64,000 bases of DNA from Trileptium ribeirensis (taxonomy: Eukaryota; Nematoda; Enoplea; Enoplida; Thoracostomopsidae), in assembly GCA_030248225.1 (NCBI GenBank), contig JASANE010028981.1:1-64000 (forward strand), given 5' to 3'. Positions 29,810 through 42,068 of this stretch are shown one piece after another. Position numbers and translations under genes: made by a program. Under the pieces are notes generated by a model, which was not told the origin of the DNA, did no database searches, and saw only the letters and a list, made by a program, of their open reading frames with translations. Within the stretch, counting starts at the first letter, position 1; each line of letters opens with the position of its first letter.

Positions 29810-31263
29810 ATGATACCTTATGTTGACGTAGAGGCTGGATTCGGGCAAAGGGATCATTTCATACTCCGATTTCCTCTAATTCTTTATGTTGAAGCTAAAC
29901 GAACCTCTAATTCAAGTAAACATTATAATCTTCACAGAATGGACTGGCCACGAATGCGTAACATGTTATCTTATCGATCGATAAGTCTGACATCAGGGTC
30001 ATGTAAAATCAAGGAAACTATAGTCAAAGATGCTATCATGGATTATGCCAGTGATAACTCTTTATTGTCAAATTCGCAGTTTGGTTTTGTATCCGCCCGA
30101 TTGACCGAAATCCAGCTTCCAGACTATCTTAATCATATTACTCATATTATGGATTACGGGGACAGTGCAGATGTGATATATCTGGATCTGAGTAAGGCAT
30201 TTGATCGGGTCCCACACCATCGGCTAATGGTCAAACTTGAATCTTACGGCATCCGCAATCCTTTACTAGGGTGGATAGCAGCATTTCTAAAGCACCGAAC
30301 TCAACGTGTTGTTTTCAGAGGCTCTAGATCAGAACCACAATCCATCACGTGGGGTGTCCCACAGGGATCAGTTCTCGGTCCTGTGCTGTTTCTTTTTTAC
30401 ATCAATGATATAGTTGACGCAGTCAGTGGTGGTGTATGGATTTTCGCTGACGATTCAGAGATCGTCCTTCGCATTTATCGTCATATGCCAAGTATCGGAA
30501 CATACGATATGCAGCAAGACCTCGATTCCTTATCGATTTGGGCGCATGATTGGTTGATCGACTTCAACATCGATAAATTTGCCTGTATACATTTCGGGCA
30601 ACACAACCCAAAACACTCATATTTTGTTAGTAATAAAGAAGTACCAGCGTTGGAATCAACGAACGACTTGGGAGTTATAATATCGCAATCGCTCAAATCA
30701 TCTGAACATTGCAGCCAAATAGCTGCAGATGTTTACTATAGTCTTCGGTCTATACGGCGGACTCTGCGCTTCTGGGATACAAAAACATTCAAAGCCCTTT
30801 ATTTTGCATTGGTTAGATCTAAGCAGGAGTACGCGAGTTCTGTGTGGTGCCCATTTCACAGACGTGACATACACTTGTTGGAGAAAGTACAACGTCGAGC
30901 AACAAAAACACTTCCGCGCATACGCGAAATGAACTACGACGATAGATTGCGGGTACTAAAGCTTCAAACGCTAAGCCCCGTATATTGCGCGCAGATCTAA
31001 TCCTGACTCATAAACTGCTGCACAACAAACTAAACTACGACTACAACCGACTATTCACTCTAGCAGAGCATCGTCCACTCCGTCAACACATGCTTAAACT
31101 GCGACCTACGACTACAACATCTCGCCTATCATGCCGGCATTACTTTTACTCAAATCGTGTTATAAATCATTGCAATTCTCTACCCAATGACGCTGTTTGT
31201 TCGACTACTACCTCAAATTTCAAAACTCTCCTCCACGGCTCGCAAACGCTTCCCGATTTATAA
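29810..31263 (+). pseudogene. CR1-like ORF2 reverse transcriptase
   Basis: 396 codons are open in frame 2 (29,810-31,000), then the reading shifts to 30,985-31,263. Motifs in order: YRSISLTSG, NSQFGF, the palm-A motif DLSKAFDRVPH, GVPQGSVLGPVLF, the catalytic FADDSE box near 30,445, DFNIDKFACIHFG, NDLGV, then LLEKVQRRATK and the C-terminal RADLILTHK region. All key RT positions seem present, but the N-terminal region before the SLTS motif is shortened and the frame breaks near 30,990. The C-terminal half is quite different from copy A although the 5' ends are near-identical. Confidence 0.8.
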
Positions 31264-31329
31264 CTGTCGTCCTTGCTGCTTCCGTTTTTATTCTAGCAGA
31301 AAAAACGTTTCAATCTGTCAATCAAACAA

Positions 31330-31351
31330 GCCGATGTCAAATAATCGGCTA
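31330..31351 (+). other. 3'-UTR hairpin of LINE copy B
   Basis: AGCCGAT, loop GTCAAATA, ATCGGCT: a perfect 7-bp stem about 67 bp after the ORF2 remnant, equivalent in place and sequence to the copy A hairpin. Confidence 0.5.
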
Positions 31352-32236
31352 AATTTTCCCAATTGATGTGTCGATATGCTTAACACTAACAGGGACGCAA
31401 TTGATTACTGTGTCCAATTGGGGGACCGAAAAGAAAAGACAACTTTCTTAGTGTGTCAGTCCGAACAATATGATATGTAACAAGTCCACTTTTGGACATT
31501 AAAAGGGAAAGGTGGGCTCTCGGGCGAGCCCATATCAAATTATATGTAGAATTAAAGTGTTTCAAACGGCTCCCGCGGGTTCGGGTTACCTTTTCCATGG
31601 AGCGTTAGGTATATATTTGCGTATGTTTTGACAAGAGGAATCCACCGAGGGGTTACACGCCCATCGGGGCATTATTTCTGCGATTTCGAAAGGGTACCTA
31701 AACGTGGGCACAGCGGGACCGTTCCGGACTCAAATGAAAGCGTCGGCTCTAAGTACTACAACGAGGTCCTCTATATACAGCGGTGTTAACTATTCGTGAA
31801 GTTACTTAATTTATTTGCTCTACGTATATGCTTAATTCCTCATAAGTCCGTGGATCCCGGTCGGATTTCCACGAGACCGGTCTTATTAGAAAGACCGTAA
31901 GATTTCCCACCGAAAATGTTAAGCGCTAAATCCTTGAATTTTCAACGGTTCCGGTGTTATAGGCCGGAGCTGCTATTTTCGATTGCAAATTTTCGTAAAT
32001 TTTCTTTTTTATCAGCTAACTAAGCCAACGAAAACGAACGCTGTTAGCTGATAAAATTTTAGTCACTGCAGTTTACCAGTGTACTTCTCGATATTGAACA
32101 CTGGTAAAGTGATATTTCACTTTTCTTATTAATATTTTTCAGGGAAATTTGCTCATTTGCTGTTTGCTATAGGGCGAACAGTCATATTTTTGTGGTCCTC
32201 ACTCTGTGAGGACGGTCGTGACGGGTATCCGTCACG
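31352..32236. other. Hairpin cluster
   Basis: No gene. Short perfect hairpins follow one another: 31,480s (GTCCA/TGGAC), 31,513-31,532 (TGGGCTC/GAGCCCA), 31,877-31,897 (CGGTCTT/AAGACCG), 32,007-32,056 (TTTTATCAGCTAAC/GTTAGCTGATAAAA, 14 bp, 22-nt loop), 32,072-32,108 (TTTACCAGTGT/ACACTGGTAAA, 11 bp), 32,106-32,123 (AAAGTGA/TCACTTT), 32,195-32,213 (GTCCTCAC/GTGAGGAC) and 32,217-32,236 (CGTGACGG/CCGTCACG). The style matches the hairpins after the large LTR element. Confidence 0.6.
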
Positions 32237-33633
32237 GCCACTCCTTCCTATGAAAAATCGTGATGCGTCTCGCGGTCCTGCCATGCGGGGTAGGGCTATT
32301 CCTATATATCGGTGCAGGCGAGGAGTCGTACCGTCTTATATTTATACGAATCGGGTATGGCAAAGGCTCGCACTTTCCACCTATTAACGTACTAGTTTAG
32401 GCGCGTAAAAATCGCTAACTTCCTAAAAAGTCGGCCTAAACGAAGCTAGTTACTCATGGTTACTCACACCTCCAAACTTACAAATCACAAGGGTACAATA
32501 AAATGTAACCATAATCCTGAAAACATCAATGAAATACACAATAAGATTACATCCAAATATAGACCTTTATGGCCATGACCAACACAAAAGAACGGCATGA
32601 ATAGGGTACAACACTTATAGATAAACGGTTATAATCATACGTCCACAGTCGAGGATAAAATGCCAATATGCAACGGTAATCAGGCTGCCAAATCATATAC
32701 ATCCACCTATAAACACATGTGAATACCAACGATTCCAAAGGTATTCCACTGATATGCACATATATATATCATTCGCAATGATCATGATTATACAAACCAA
32801 ATACGTAATATGTGCCTTTATGGCAACCAAAATGATACAAGAGCAATGGTAATAGTAATATATATCTATAGTTTAAGTATATACTCCAATAAAGCCTTTA
32901 TGGCCAACAACAATACGGTTACTACAGTGGTAATAATATACAAGTTACGTGTACCAATAGGTGCCTTTATGGCGCTACAATCTACAGTCAACATGTATAT
33001 ATATATATCGTAGCGATACTTCAACGATTATCCATTCCTGAAATATTAATAACAATACCAATTCTGATCACAATACTGTCGGCGGTGCATGCCGAAATAT
33101 AACGAAAATTTTTATTCCTAGCGAGGTTAAGGTGCGTAACGATTCGGGCGATATATATATATATATATTGCCTACAAATAGGGTGACTACAGGGTCTTAC
33201 GGTCAGTTCGTACGTACAGGGGAACTCTGCGTATGTATTCACTTGCGCAAAGAGGTTATAAATTGGTTCTAATTCCATATACGTATGTGATTCAAAGCGG
33301 GGTTGGTTTCATAACCCTCTAGGTCATCTCCGTTAGGTATTCTAAGCCTGGGAGACATCCGTAATTAAATTAAAAAATGTTGGCCATTATACCTATGGCC
33401 ATGATTAATCTACCTCGTAACGATCCAGTATGGTGAAGAATGCGTGGTAGTTATCGACTGGATTGTGGTATAATAGCGTGAACGGCGGCATAATAAGTGC
33501 TGTAAAGACTCTTGGAGTTCTTACGAATTTTATAGCCTAATCCGAAGAGTGTCGAGTTTTATGAGTGTCTACACAAATAAGTAATCGTAACCGGATTATT
33601 AAATTATTTAATATCTTCCCAAGAAAACCGTAA
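32237..33633. other. AT-rich stretch with a recurring CCTTTATGGC motif
   Basis: No gene. The motif (A/G)CCTTTATGGC recurs near 32,565, 32,815, 32,897 and 32,962 in a diverged, unevenly spaced repeat. (TA)n runs occur at about 33,000 and 33,150. Confidence 0.4.
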
Positions 33634-35140
33634 GAATTGGCGAATAATTTCATTAAGGGCGATAGAATATTTAATCTAGGGTTAGTAATATCTTAAAATT
33701 TTGGCCCCGAGTCGAGTGAGATATTTTAGGGCGAGAGTACAGGTGGGATCCGAATTAATTCGTAGTACTACTTCTGACATCGGCAGCGTCCGTTGTCGGT
33801 GAATCAAGTAGTATTATTCTTGAGAAGACCGGGCGAGTAAAGGGTGTGGAAAAGGTAACCTCCTCGAGCCACCGTAGATCCCACTTACTATTCTTTGACC
33901 TGCGTCCTTAGGGCAAGGATCTACCTATACGAATCCCCGTCCTGTAGGATATATAGAGTGAGAAACTTGAACTGAATAGTAGTCGACCGCTACTGTACAG
34001 TTTTAATAACGTGGTTGGCAGCCGTCCGGTGTCGGCCTGTTTAACTGGCATTATTAGCGTAAATCTAAGGCTTAGGTTCAGGTACTCAAATAATCGCACG
34101 GTTGGCAGCCGTCCGGTGTCGATGTGTCAACCCAGAAGGGAACTTACTCAAGTACTAAGTAACCTAAATCTAAACCACTATCGTTCAAGGTTAACACTTA
34201 AACACTAGTTGTTATAACTTAGGCTTAAGACCTTAGGTCCAAGTCTTAGGCAGTTAGCTTAACCTAAATCTAAAGTATTAAATAGCGATCGTCAAGTGTA
34301 CTGAATCAGTGGCCGAAGTGCGTTAAGAGCATAGTCTGACTGTGCATTAGCTTGGTGTCAGACTGTGCAATAGTGAAAGTCAGGTTGTGCAAGACAGTCC
34401 GGTGGAGTACAAGCGTAAGCTGAAAATAATCTAATACTAAAGAATAGCACTTTTGTTTTGGATACGAGTGCGAAACAAATTGCTATTGACAATTACCTAA
34501 TTGGTCGTGAGGTAAGAATAATACGGTACTAACGAATAGTGCCCGGCTTTTCATCACGAGCTAAAGAGCGGTACTACGATTTAATACGATAATCAAGAAT
34601 AGTGCCGCAAAGAACACGGGTGTGATATCAGTGCATTAACATCACGTTATAATAAACCTATATACGTGTCTGTTGCCCAATTATCTGGAACTCGAGCAAT
34701 AAAGCCGGGCAAGGGCCACGCCGCATCGTGAAATATAGGGCACGAGTACCGCTCACGTAAAGAAAGACGCGCGCCATACAAAACGTCTCTCCGGCATTCT
34801 ACTGGTCACACCTCGAACCGCACAATCTTTCGCTGACGAATCCCGTCCCCTTTTTAATTCCGATAGCCGACATAAGGAAAAATCCCCATCCAACCCCAAC
34901 CCCATGAAAAGGACACTAAATAAAAAGTTGGTGTTAGGGGTTGACCAGGCTACCAGGGGGTTCCCGGTCCAAACCCGTCCCCAAAACCCAAAAATTTCCC
35001 AAAACCCGGGATGGATCACCAAATTCTCAATTATACCCCTCCTCTTTGTTTTTTTCTGTTTCAATTGATGCTAATTTGCAAAATTAGCATCAATTGTTTT
35101 TATTAGCTAACTAGTGCTAGCTTTTGTTTTTGGTTTTTCT
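33634..35140 (+). repeat. Left arm of a large imperfect inverted repeat
   Basis: From TTGGCGAATAATTTCATTAAG at 33,634 to about 35,140 this sequence recurs in reverse orientation at 36,605-38,127. The arms differ by small indels and substitutions. The left arm contains two GTTGGCAGCCGTCCGGTGTCG-type repeats (34,014 and 34,101), three GAATAGTGC-type motifs, and a perfect 16-bp hairpin at 35,062-35,096 near its inner end. No open frame of note. LTR-like identity is possible. Confidence 0.85.
35062..35096 (+). other. Perfect 16-bp hairpin at inner end of left arm
   Basis: CAATTGATGCTAATTT and its exact complement flank the trinucleotide GCA. The mirrored hairpin stands at 36,640-36,674 in the right arm. 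Confidence 0.9.
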
Positions 35141-35399
35141 AATCAGTCTGAATCCTGCTTTCGAGGAATAAGGTGATAATAATTAAATGCTTCCGCCGCC
35201 TATGCTTAGAAACAAATTACATTGTTGCTTATTAGGCTTACCTAACGTCAGAGTTGGAGATATTCCGAATTATCTATTTTTCATAAAAATCCGAGTTGAG
35301 CATGAGCGTTATATAAAAACTATAACGGTCCCTTCCTTATGGTTCCAACGTGTATAACCGTAGATTGAGTAACACCTTGTGGAGTTAATTAGGAAGGAT

Positions 35400-36080
35400 G
35401 TACGCCGTTCGGATGTATTGGCTTTAAGGAAGTATTAGCGTAAATCTAAGGACGAGGTTAAGGTTATCAAATAAACGTGCGGGGTCAGCCGTCCGGAGGC
35501 CTACGTACAAGCCTCACAAGGGGACAAATCGTAATCAGGCGCTAACCTAAACCATAAAGTAGACACGCAATTAATTAGAATAATAGTGCGCTCAAACATC
35601 TGAGCTAGAAAAATCGTAAAGCAAGGCTTGATTAATCAGTGTCTAAAGTGTCATCGGAAAGTGAGTGGCAGAAGTATCGGAGAGAGATCGAGGTATATAA
35701 GTGGTAAATAACCAAGTGTCGCGGCCAAAATCAATACAATTCCTAAAACCAGTACTTCGCAATTATGCTTCTAACTTCGAAACAAACGTTCTAATACTAG
35801 ATTTATTGGTTTTTCATCTGGACAATACTCAGAGCAAATCGAAGTACACACGCCGCAACGCTAGACGAACCGAGCCATTGTTATAGAACAGGCACGCGCC
35901 TAGAAAGTATACGACTACCCTCTCCGCCTACATGTTACCTGCGACACCTCGAATGCCACATCACTCGTAGACGAATCCCTTCCCATTTTAATATCTGATA
36001 GTCGTCATAATAAAAATTCCCTCCAACCCCTACCCCTGCGAAGTAATAAAAATATAACAAGATGTCGGGTTTTTTAGGCT
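35400..36080 (+). repeat. Third, diverged and shortened copy of the arm sequence
   Basis: Between the arms, in the orientation of the left arm, are matches to TATTAGCGTAAATCTAAGG (35,435), the CAGCCGTCCGG motif (35,488), GGGACAAATCG-like bases, and the 35,910-36,050 block that parallels 34,780-34,910. About 250 bp is missing relative to the arm. Confidence 0.6.
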
Positions 36081-36604
36081 AGCGGTGTCCTAAGCCTTAA
36101 ATTAAAAAAAATTAGCTTAAATTTTTAATTCTTTATTATATCGCTCCCTATCTAAAACTAAATCTTAAAACTTTCAATTTTTCAAAATCCTACTTAGCTA
36201 ATTTGCATATATATATTACTTTCGTTTCGCTCTTTCGGTGAAGTTGGTCGGCTCTTAATTCTAACGACTGGAACTAATTTAATGGTTTTTAATTTTGTGT
36301 ATAATTTAGTGACCCTAGCTAATAGCGTGTTTTTATATACGTGTCAGTGGCAGAGAAGTTCTTGTTTAATGATCGCGATTGTACCTGGAGGTCGAAGGAA
36401 TGGTTTATTTAAACGTAAAGGAAGGAATATTTTTAAAAGTCTGGAATGGTTTATTTAGTGTTCCGAGTTGGGTTCAACCGTGGTTAGGTCAAAAAGAATT
36501 GCGAGCAAACATTGGTTTCGAGTTTTCGATTGTGATTTCTTGATTTTATTGGAGGTTACAAAGAATGGAGTTTATTAATTATATGCTGCACAATTAAGTA
36601 ATAT

Positions 36605-38127
36605 TAAAAACAAAAGCTAGCACTAGTTAGTAATAAAAACAATTGATGCTAATTTTGCAAATTAGCATCAATTGAAGAGTTGGAAAACAAAAGAGGAGGG
36701 GTATAATTGAGAATTTGGTGTCCATCCCGGGTTTATTAAGGAAAATTTTGGGTTTTGGGGACGGGTTTGGACCGGGAACCCCCTGGTAGCTGGTCAACCC
36801 CTAACACCAACTTTTTATTTAGTGTCCTTTTCATGGGGTTGGGGTTGGATGGGGTTTTTCCTTATGTCGGCTATCGGAATTAAAAAGGGACGGGATTCGT
36901 CAGCGAAAGATTGTGCGGTTCGAGGTGTGACCAGTAGAATGCCGGAGAGACGTTTTGTATGGCGCGCGTCTTTCTTTACGTGAGCGGTACTCTTGCCCTA
37001 TATATTTCACGATGCGGCGTCGCACTTGCCCCGCTTTTTTGCTCGAGTTCCAGATAATTGGGCAACAGACACGTATATAGGTTTATTATAACGTGATGTT
37101 AATGCACTGATATCACACCCGTGTTCTTTGCGGCACTATTCTTGATTATCGTATTAATCGTAGTACCGCTCTTTAGCTCGTGATGAAAAGCCGGGCACTA
37201 TTCGTTAGTACCGTATTATTCTTACCTCACGACCAATTAGGTAATTGTCAATAGCAATTTGTTTCGCACTCGTATCCAAAACAAAAGTGCTATTCTTTAG
37301 TATTAGATTATTTTCAGCTTACGCTTGTACTCCACCGGACTGTCTTGCACAACCTGACTTTCACTATTGCACAGTCTGACACCAAGCTAATGCACAGTCA
37401 GACTATGCTCTTAACGCACTTCGGCCACTGATTTAGTACACTTGACGATCGCTATTTAATACTTTAGATTTAGGTTAAGCTAACTGCCTAAGACTTTGGA
37501 CCTAAGGTCTTAAGCCTAAGTTATAACAACTAGTGTTTAAGTGTTAACCTTGAACGATAGTGGTTTCGATTTAGGTTACTTAGTACTTGAGTAAGTTCCC
37601 TTCTGGGTTGACACATCGACACCGGACGGCTGCCAACCGTAGCACAATTATTTGAGTACCTGAACCTAAGGGTTCACCTTAGATTTACGTCTAATAATGC
37701 CAGTTAAACAGGCCGACACCGAACGGCTGCCAACCACGTTATTAAAATTGTACAGTAGCGGTCAACTACTGTTCATTTCAAGTTTCTCACTCTATATATA
37801 CCTACGGGACGGGGATGTCGGTAGATCCTTGCCCCTAAGGACACAGGTCAAAGAGAAATAGTAAGTGGGATCCTACGGGGTGGTGCGAGGAGGTTACCTT
37901 TTCCACACCTTTACTCGCCCGGTCTTCTCAAGAATAATACTACTTGATTCACCAACAACAGACGCTGCCAATATCAGAATTGGTACTACGAATTAATTCG
38001 GATCCCACCTGTACTCTCGCCCTAAAATATCTCACTCAACTCGGGGCCAAAATTTTAAATTGAAAAAACTAACCCTACGTTACTATTAAATATGTTCTAT
38101 CGCCCTTAATGAAATTATTCGCCAAAA
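36605..38127 (-). repeat. Right arm of the large inverted repeat
   Basis: Reverse complement of 33,634-35,140 with moderate divergence, including the mirrored hairpin at 36,640-36,674. It ends abruptly against the truncated integrase of the minus-strand pol at 38,127/38,128. Confidence 0.85.
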
Positions 38128-38990
38128 ATTGCGAATGGACTGTTGTAAGGGGCTTGAAGCGGACGTCGCACCCATTCGCCAAGGACAAAGACGAAATCGG
38201 ACTGTCGGAGTGCGCTGGCAATAAAACTTGATCTCTTGTGGCATTGGGTTGTCATTGGTCGGAGTTGTACCAATGCTGATAGTAGACTGTCGTGTAACGA
38301 TGTAGAATCCAGTATGATGGTCTGTTGACATGATACAAAGCGTTGGCCAGGCAAACGGGGTGTTGTTCCTAAGACTCTCAAATATCCACGGGCCGATGTT
38401 CTCCTTGACACACGATCGAATCCCAAGCAATGCTAGCGGTAGCACTTCGGTCCACCGTTGGGTATTAGGTTGGGCCTTGATCGACGCTTGAGCTAACGGT
38501 GAAATCGCTCGACCAATCCGTTAGATATTGGGTGATATGCTGTTGTTGGAAAGGGACTCACCCCGGGAAGGTTTGTCAGTTCTTTGAGGAGGGTTGAGTA
38601 GAATTGTCGGCCACCGTCGGTGCTTATGAACGCCAAAGAACCGAAACGAAATATCCAACCAGAGAGGAGGGCCTGGACGACTATTTCAGTGGTGATGTTC
38701 TGGATCGGAATGCCTTCGGGCCACCTGGTAAATCGATCGATGGTAGTTATCACATAGGACTGTCCATTGGACGGAAGTAAAGAGCCGACGATGTCGACGT
38801 GGATGTGCGCTAATCGACGGTCGGAGACGGGAAATTGCCCGGTATGGAAATCATGTGCTGTTGGATCTTTGATCGTTGGCACGCTAAACACGTCTTGGTC
38901 CATCGTCGGACGTCTTTATTGACACTCCGCCAGATGAAACATTGCACGACCAATCGTTGCGTTGCGTGAACAGCGGGATGAAATAGGCAA
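38128..38990 (-). pseudogene. pol: Integrase of the CsRn1-like element
   Basis: The zinc-binding end (a CLACQRSK-like motif near 38,885) runs into the core at 38,493-38,903, with Asp in HVDIVG, Asp in STDGGRQF and Glu in LVERFHR. The TAYHPISNG motif is conserved. After a frame change near 38,490 the reading 38,128-38,445 has LPLALLGIRS and the start of the C-terminal domain, cut off at the right arm of the inverted repeat. The three catalytic residues are intact, but the gene is fragmented. Confidence 0.8.
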
Positions 38991-39207
38991 AGAAGTGAAT
39001 CGAACGCCGCTCGACCAAACTTTACGGGAAGGAACGGTCATGGGGAGGATGGGACGATCTTTTATCGGAACAGGAACCCACTTCAGTGAATGGGAAAGTC
39101 ATTCCGAGCGGCTTGAATTCCGAAATAGCTGGTTGCTTAAACGTCGACCAGTGTTGAGTAATGGGTGGTCGTTGTTGACTCGTTGATCCGCGACAGAGCA
39201 TCGGCTG

Positions 39208-39980
39208 CTATATTCTCGGCTTCGTTGATGTGCCGGATGTCGTCGGTGAATTCAGCGATGAACGAGAGATGTCGGACTTCCCTGGACGATTGCCGCTCAG
39301 AACGGCTTTGTAGGGAAAAGATGAGCGGCTTGTGATCGATAAGAACAACAAAATGTCGTTCTTTGACGAAATGTCAAAAACGTCGAATCGCAGAGCAGAT
39401 GGCACAAGTAGCTCTCGATCACATGTGCTGTGCCGGGTTTCAGCGGGCGACAGCTTCTTTGACAAGAACAATAGTGGTTCCCATGCACCACAGTTATATT
39501 GTTGAAGCACGGCTCCAATATCGACGTTTGATGCGTCCACAACGATGTTGATGGGAGCAACCGATAGCGGGTATACCAGCAACGTGGCGTGAGACAAAGC
39601 ATCCTTTGAAGCGTCGAAATCTGCTGCTGCCGCGTCGGTTCACTGCAAGGTTTTCGTCCCCTTGGAATCGCAAAGCAACGTCGTCAGTGGTATCGTAATC
39701 TCCGCGCACCGTGGAATGAAGCGATGGTAGAAATTGAGCAGTTCCAAGAAATCCTGCAGCTTCTTGCGGAATTCAGGTAAGCACAAATCGCTTATTAACT
39801 GCACCTTTGACTGCAGCGGTTGGATGCTTTTGACTCGATGCCATGACCAAGGAACTCGAACTCCGACGCCCCGAACTGACACTTATACCAGTTCGGTGAT
39901 CATTGTACCAGTATCGTGATGCCATATTCGTCGAGATTTTCGAACAGCAGCTCCAAATGACTCTTACAGGTGGTGCTCTT
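39208..39980 (-). pseudogene. pol: RT end and RNase H of the CsRn1-like element
   Basis: From high to low coordinates: an LFENLDEYGI-like motif and CQFG near 39,880-39,950, a LQDFLELLNFYHRFIP motif near 39,720-39,770, then RNase H with VDASNVDIGAVLQQ near 39,530 and a FLSKKLSPAE...DRELL motif near 39,420-39,480. Frame changes occur near 39,600, 39,400 and 39,840. RNase H keeps its first Asp and the ELL Glu. Confidence 0.75.
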
Positions 39981-41110
39981 CAATACTGTTAATCAGTCAC
40001 GTTTGCATGAGGGGCTCATTGTGAGGACGCCACAATTTCAGTATTTGCTTATTAGCCAAAACTATTATTAAAATTATTAGCCAAACTTCAATCGCAACAT
40101 TTGCTAATATAGAAACTGTAGTAAAAATCAGTTAAATCAATATATACATATAGTGAAATCCTTAAAAGAGTTATACAATGTACACTGTATCTAAGTCACC
40201 GAGGTTGAAACAACTGTCATTATGTAGTTCATTGAGTTTGAGGTATTTTAGTGATAGCAACAAAATAATTTAAAACTTTGAGAATATTTTTGGAACCGAT
40301 ATTTTATTGTTAAGAATTCGTCTAATGATTAAAAAACTGGGGTGATTAAAATTGTTAGCTTTCATAGAAACGGATAAGAGACGATGTAGAATTAAACACT
40401 TCGTCCACAACAATTTTGCTCAGGGAATACATCCTCATCCCTATCTGATTTGGTTAAGTCTACAACCACCAACCATCCTATTTTGTAACAGCCGATATCG
40501 AATCAAAATCCCTTCTCACGGAGGTTGCCAAGAAATTTAATTCAGCATTTCTCCAGCACAAAATTGGCAAAATCGGACGAAGGAAATAAATATCAAAATG
40601 TCCATATAAGAATATTTTGTGGTCGACAAAAATTTGGGCTTTGTTTCTAATTCGCAAAAAGACTGTTCCCAGATGCTCATCAGATTTAAAGTTGAATTCA
40701 TCTTAGCTCTCGCATATATTTTAAGTAATGATGACGTCGTAAATAACAAATCTGTTCTACAGTCCAGCTCACAATACTCCGAAATCAACTCTGATAATTT
40801 AAAATTTAGCCAACTTTCGTTCGCAAATATTTCAGTTGGATTTTCTAATTTTCTACCAGAGCAGAGGGGTTGAGAGTCCCTTGCCCATGTCAAAAATTTA
40901 ACACACCACGAAATCACTCACGAGTTTCAGCTAAGAAATCACTTTCAAGCCGTGAACAACGCAGAGGTGGCTGATACCGAAACAGAGTGGGTACATAATG
41001 TCAACTGCACCTCCGCTGTTGACCAGAAGATTCTAAAACTAGCAAAAAACGAAAGTTTTAGGTACATTTCGAAATATATTATGAGCTTGACATCAGAATG
41101 CAGATATAGT
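39981..41110. other. Unassigned stretch
   Basis: Two overlapping open frames at 40,537-40,917 (minus, 126 codons) and 40,619-40,873 (plus, 84 codons) are of moderate length but match no family I know. At most one can be real. No splice or promoter context is clear. Confidence 0.3.
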
Positions 41111-41116
41111 CAACAC

Positions 41117-41421
41117 AAAAAAAGTCAATTGCTAAAAAGCAGATACGTAAGTCCCTGATAAGCGATTGTGAAAATTTGGGGAACGGCCTGCTAATAATCT
41201 GTCAACCTGAAAGAACGAAACAAACTCAATTCCTAAAAAGCAGATCGACAAGTCCCTGGTAGCCGACTGCGAAAATTTGGGCAACGGATTGCTAATGTCC
41301 TGTCAACCTGAAAGAACGAAACAAAGTCAATTCCTAAAAAGCAGATCGACAAGTCCCTGGTAACCGATTGCGAAAATTTTGGGCAACGGCTTACTAATGA
41401 CCTGTTAACCTGAAAGAGCGA
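41117..41421 (+). repeat. Tandem repeat, three units of about 101 bp
   Basis: Units share AAAAAGCAGATCGACAAGTC, GCGAAAATTTGGGCAACGG and GTCAACCTGAAAGAACGAAAC, with mild divergence. The first unit is the most diverged. Confidence 0.85.
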
Positions 41422-42068
41422 AACTTGTTGGTGACTAACTGAAATTCGTCCGGTTGCTCAAAAATGTTAGTAAAAGAGCAGTCGCGTTATCAGTCTGAAA
41501 CCATCAATGATACCATAGGTACCGTAATCAAAGCAAACGCTTTCAACGTTGGAAAGGTCATAGGCCATATAGAGCAATTGCTGAACAAAACCCCACCCCG
41601 CTCGCCCTTCACTAATGCGTAAGTAAACTTAAGGTGACATTATCAACCAACCTATTTTGTAATTTTGCGGAACGCATTTTAGTCAGTTGAAAATCTGCGC
41701 TAAACTATTCGCGAACATCCTGCTCGCGATTGAAATCTATCCATTTTGTGTTCCAAATTCAAGTAAAATTACACTAATTTATAAACGAAAATTTGTGGAA
41801 TTTGAATGTAACCGGTTGTGTTCGCTAACACCAACAGCTTAACTACATGATCCATTTGCTTGTGACGTAACTTTTGCATTTGCCAATTTTCCAATGCCGA
41901 AAACGCCGAAATTCCGTTCGAGTACAAGGTAAAATTTCTGCCAAGTTTTGATTAGCCAAAACCGAAAGATAATCAAACCAATCTTCGATAGTGGTGCGTC
42001 CACCCAGTTTTTAAGATAAGTTTGAGCTTATACGTATATGTTATTTTACCCGAATAGTATACATACAT

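Larger units (their letters stand above)
29032..31351 (+). mobile_element. CR1-like LINE copy B, frame-broken
   Basis: It starts with about 335 bp closely matching the start of copy A, continues through degraded endonuclease sequence (a GVLLYI-like motif near 29,420 and a DxNFRDINW-like motif near 29,660), then RT from 29,810 to 31,263, and ends with a hairpin at 31,330-31,351. Confidence 0.75.
38128..39980 (-). mobile_element. Truncated CsRn1-like Ty3/gypsy pol
   Basis: On the minus strand the fragment reads the end of RT, RNase H, the integrase zinc domain and the integrase core. The VDIVG...FTRWPE wording of the integrase resembles the CsRn1/Kabuki clade. Both ends are missing: RT catalytic motifs upstream, and the tail of integrase where the right inverted-repeat arm begins. 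No LTR of its own is visible. Confidence 0.75.

Noticed and set aside
35062..36674. Hairpins considered as bacterial-type terminators
   Set aside because: The context is eukaryotic retroelement DNA; no operons or ribosome-binding sites are present.
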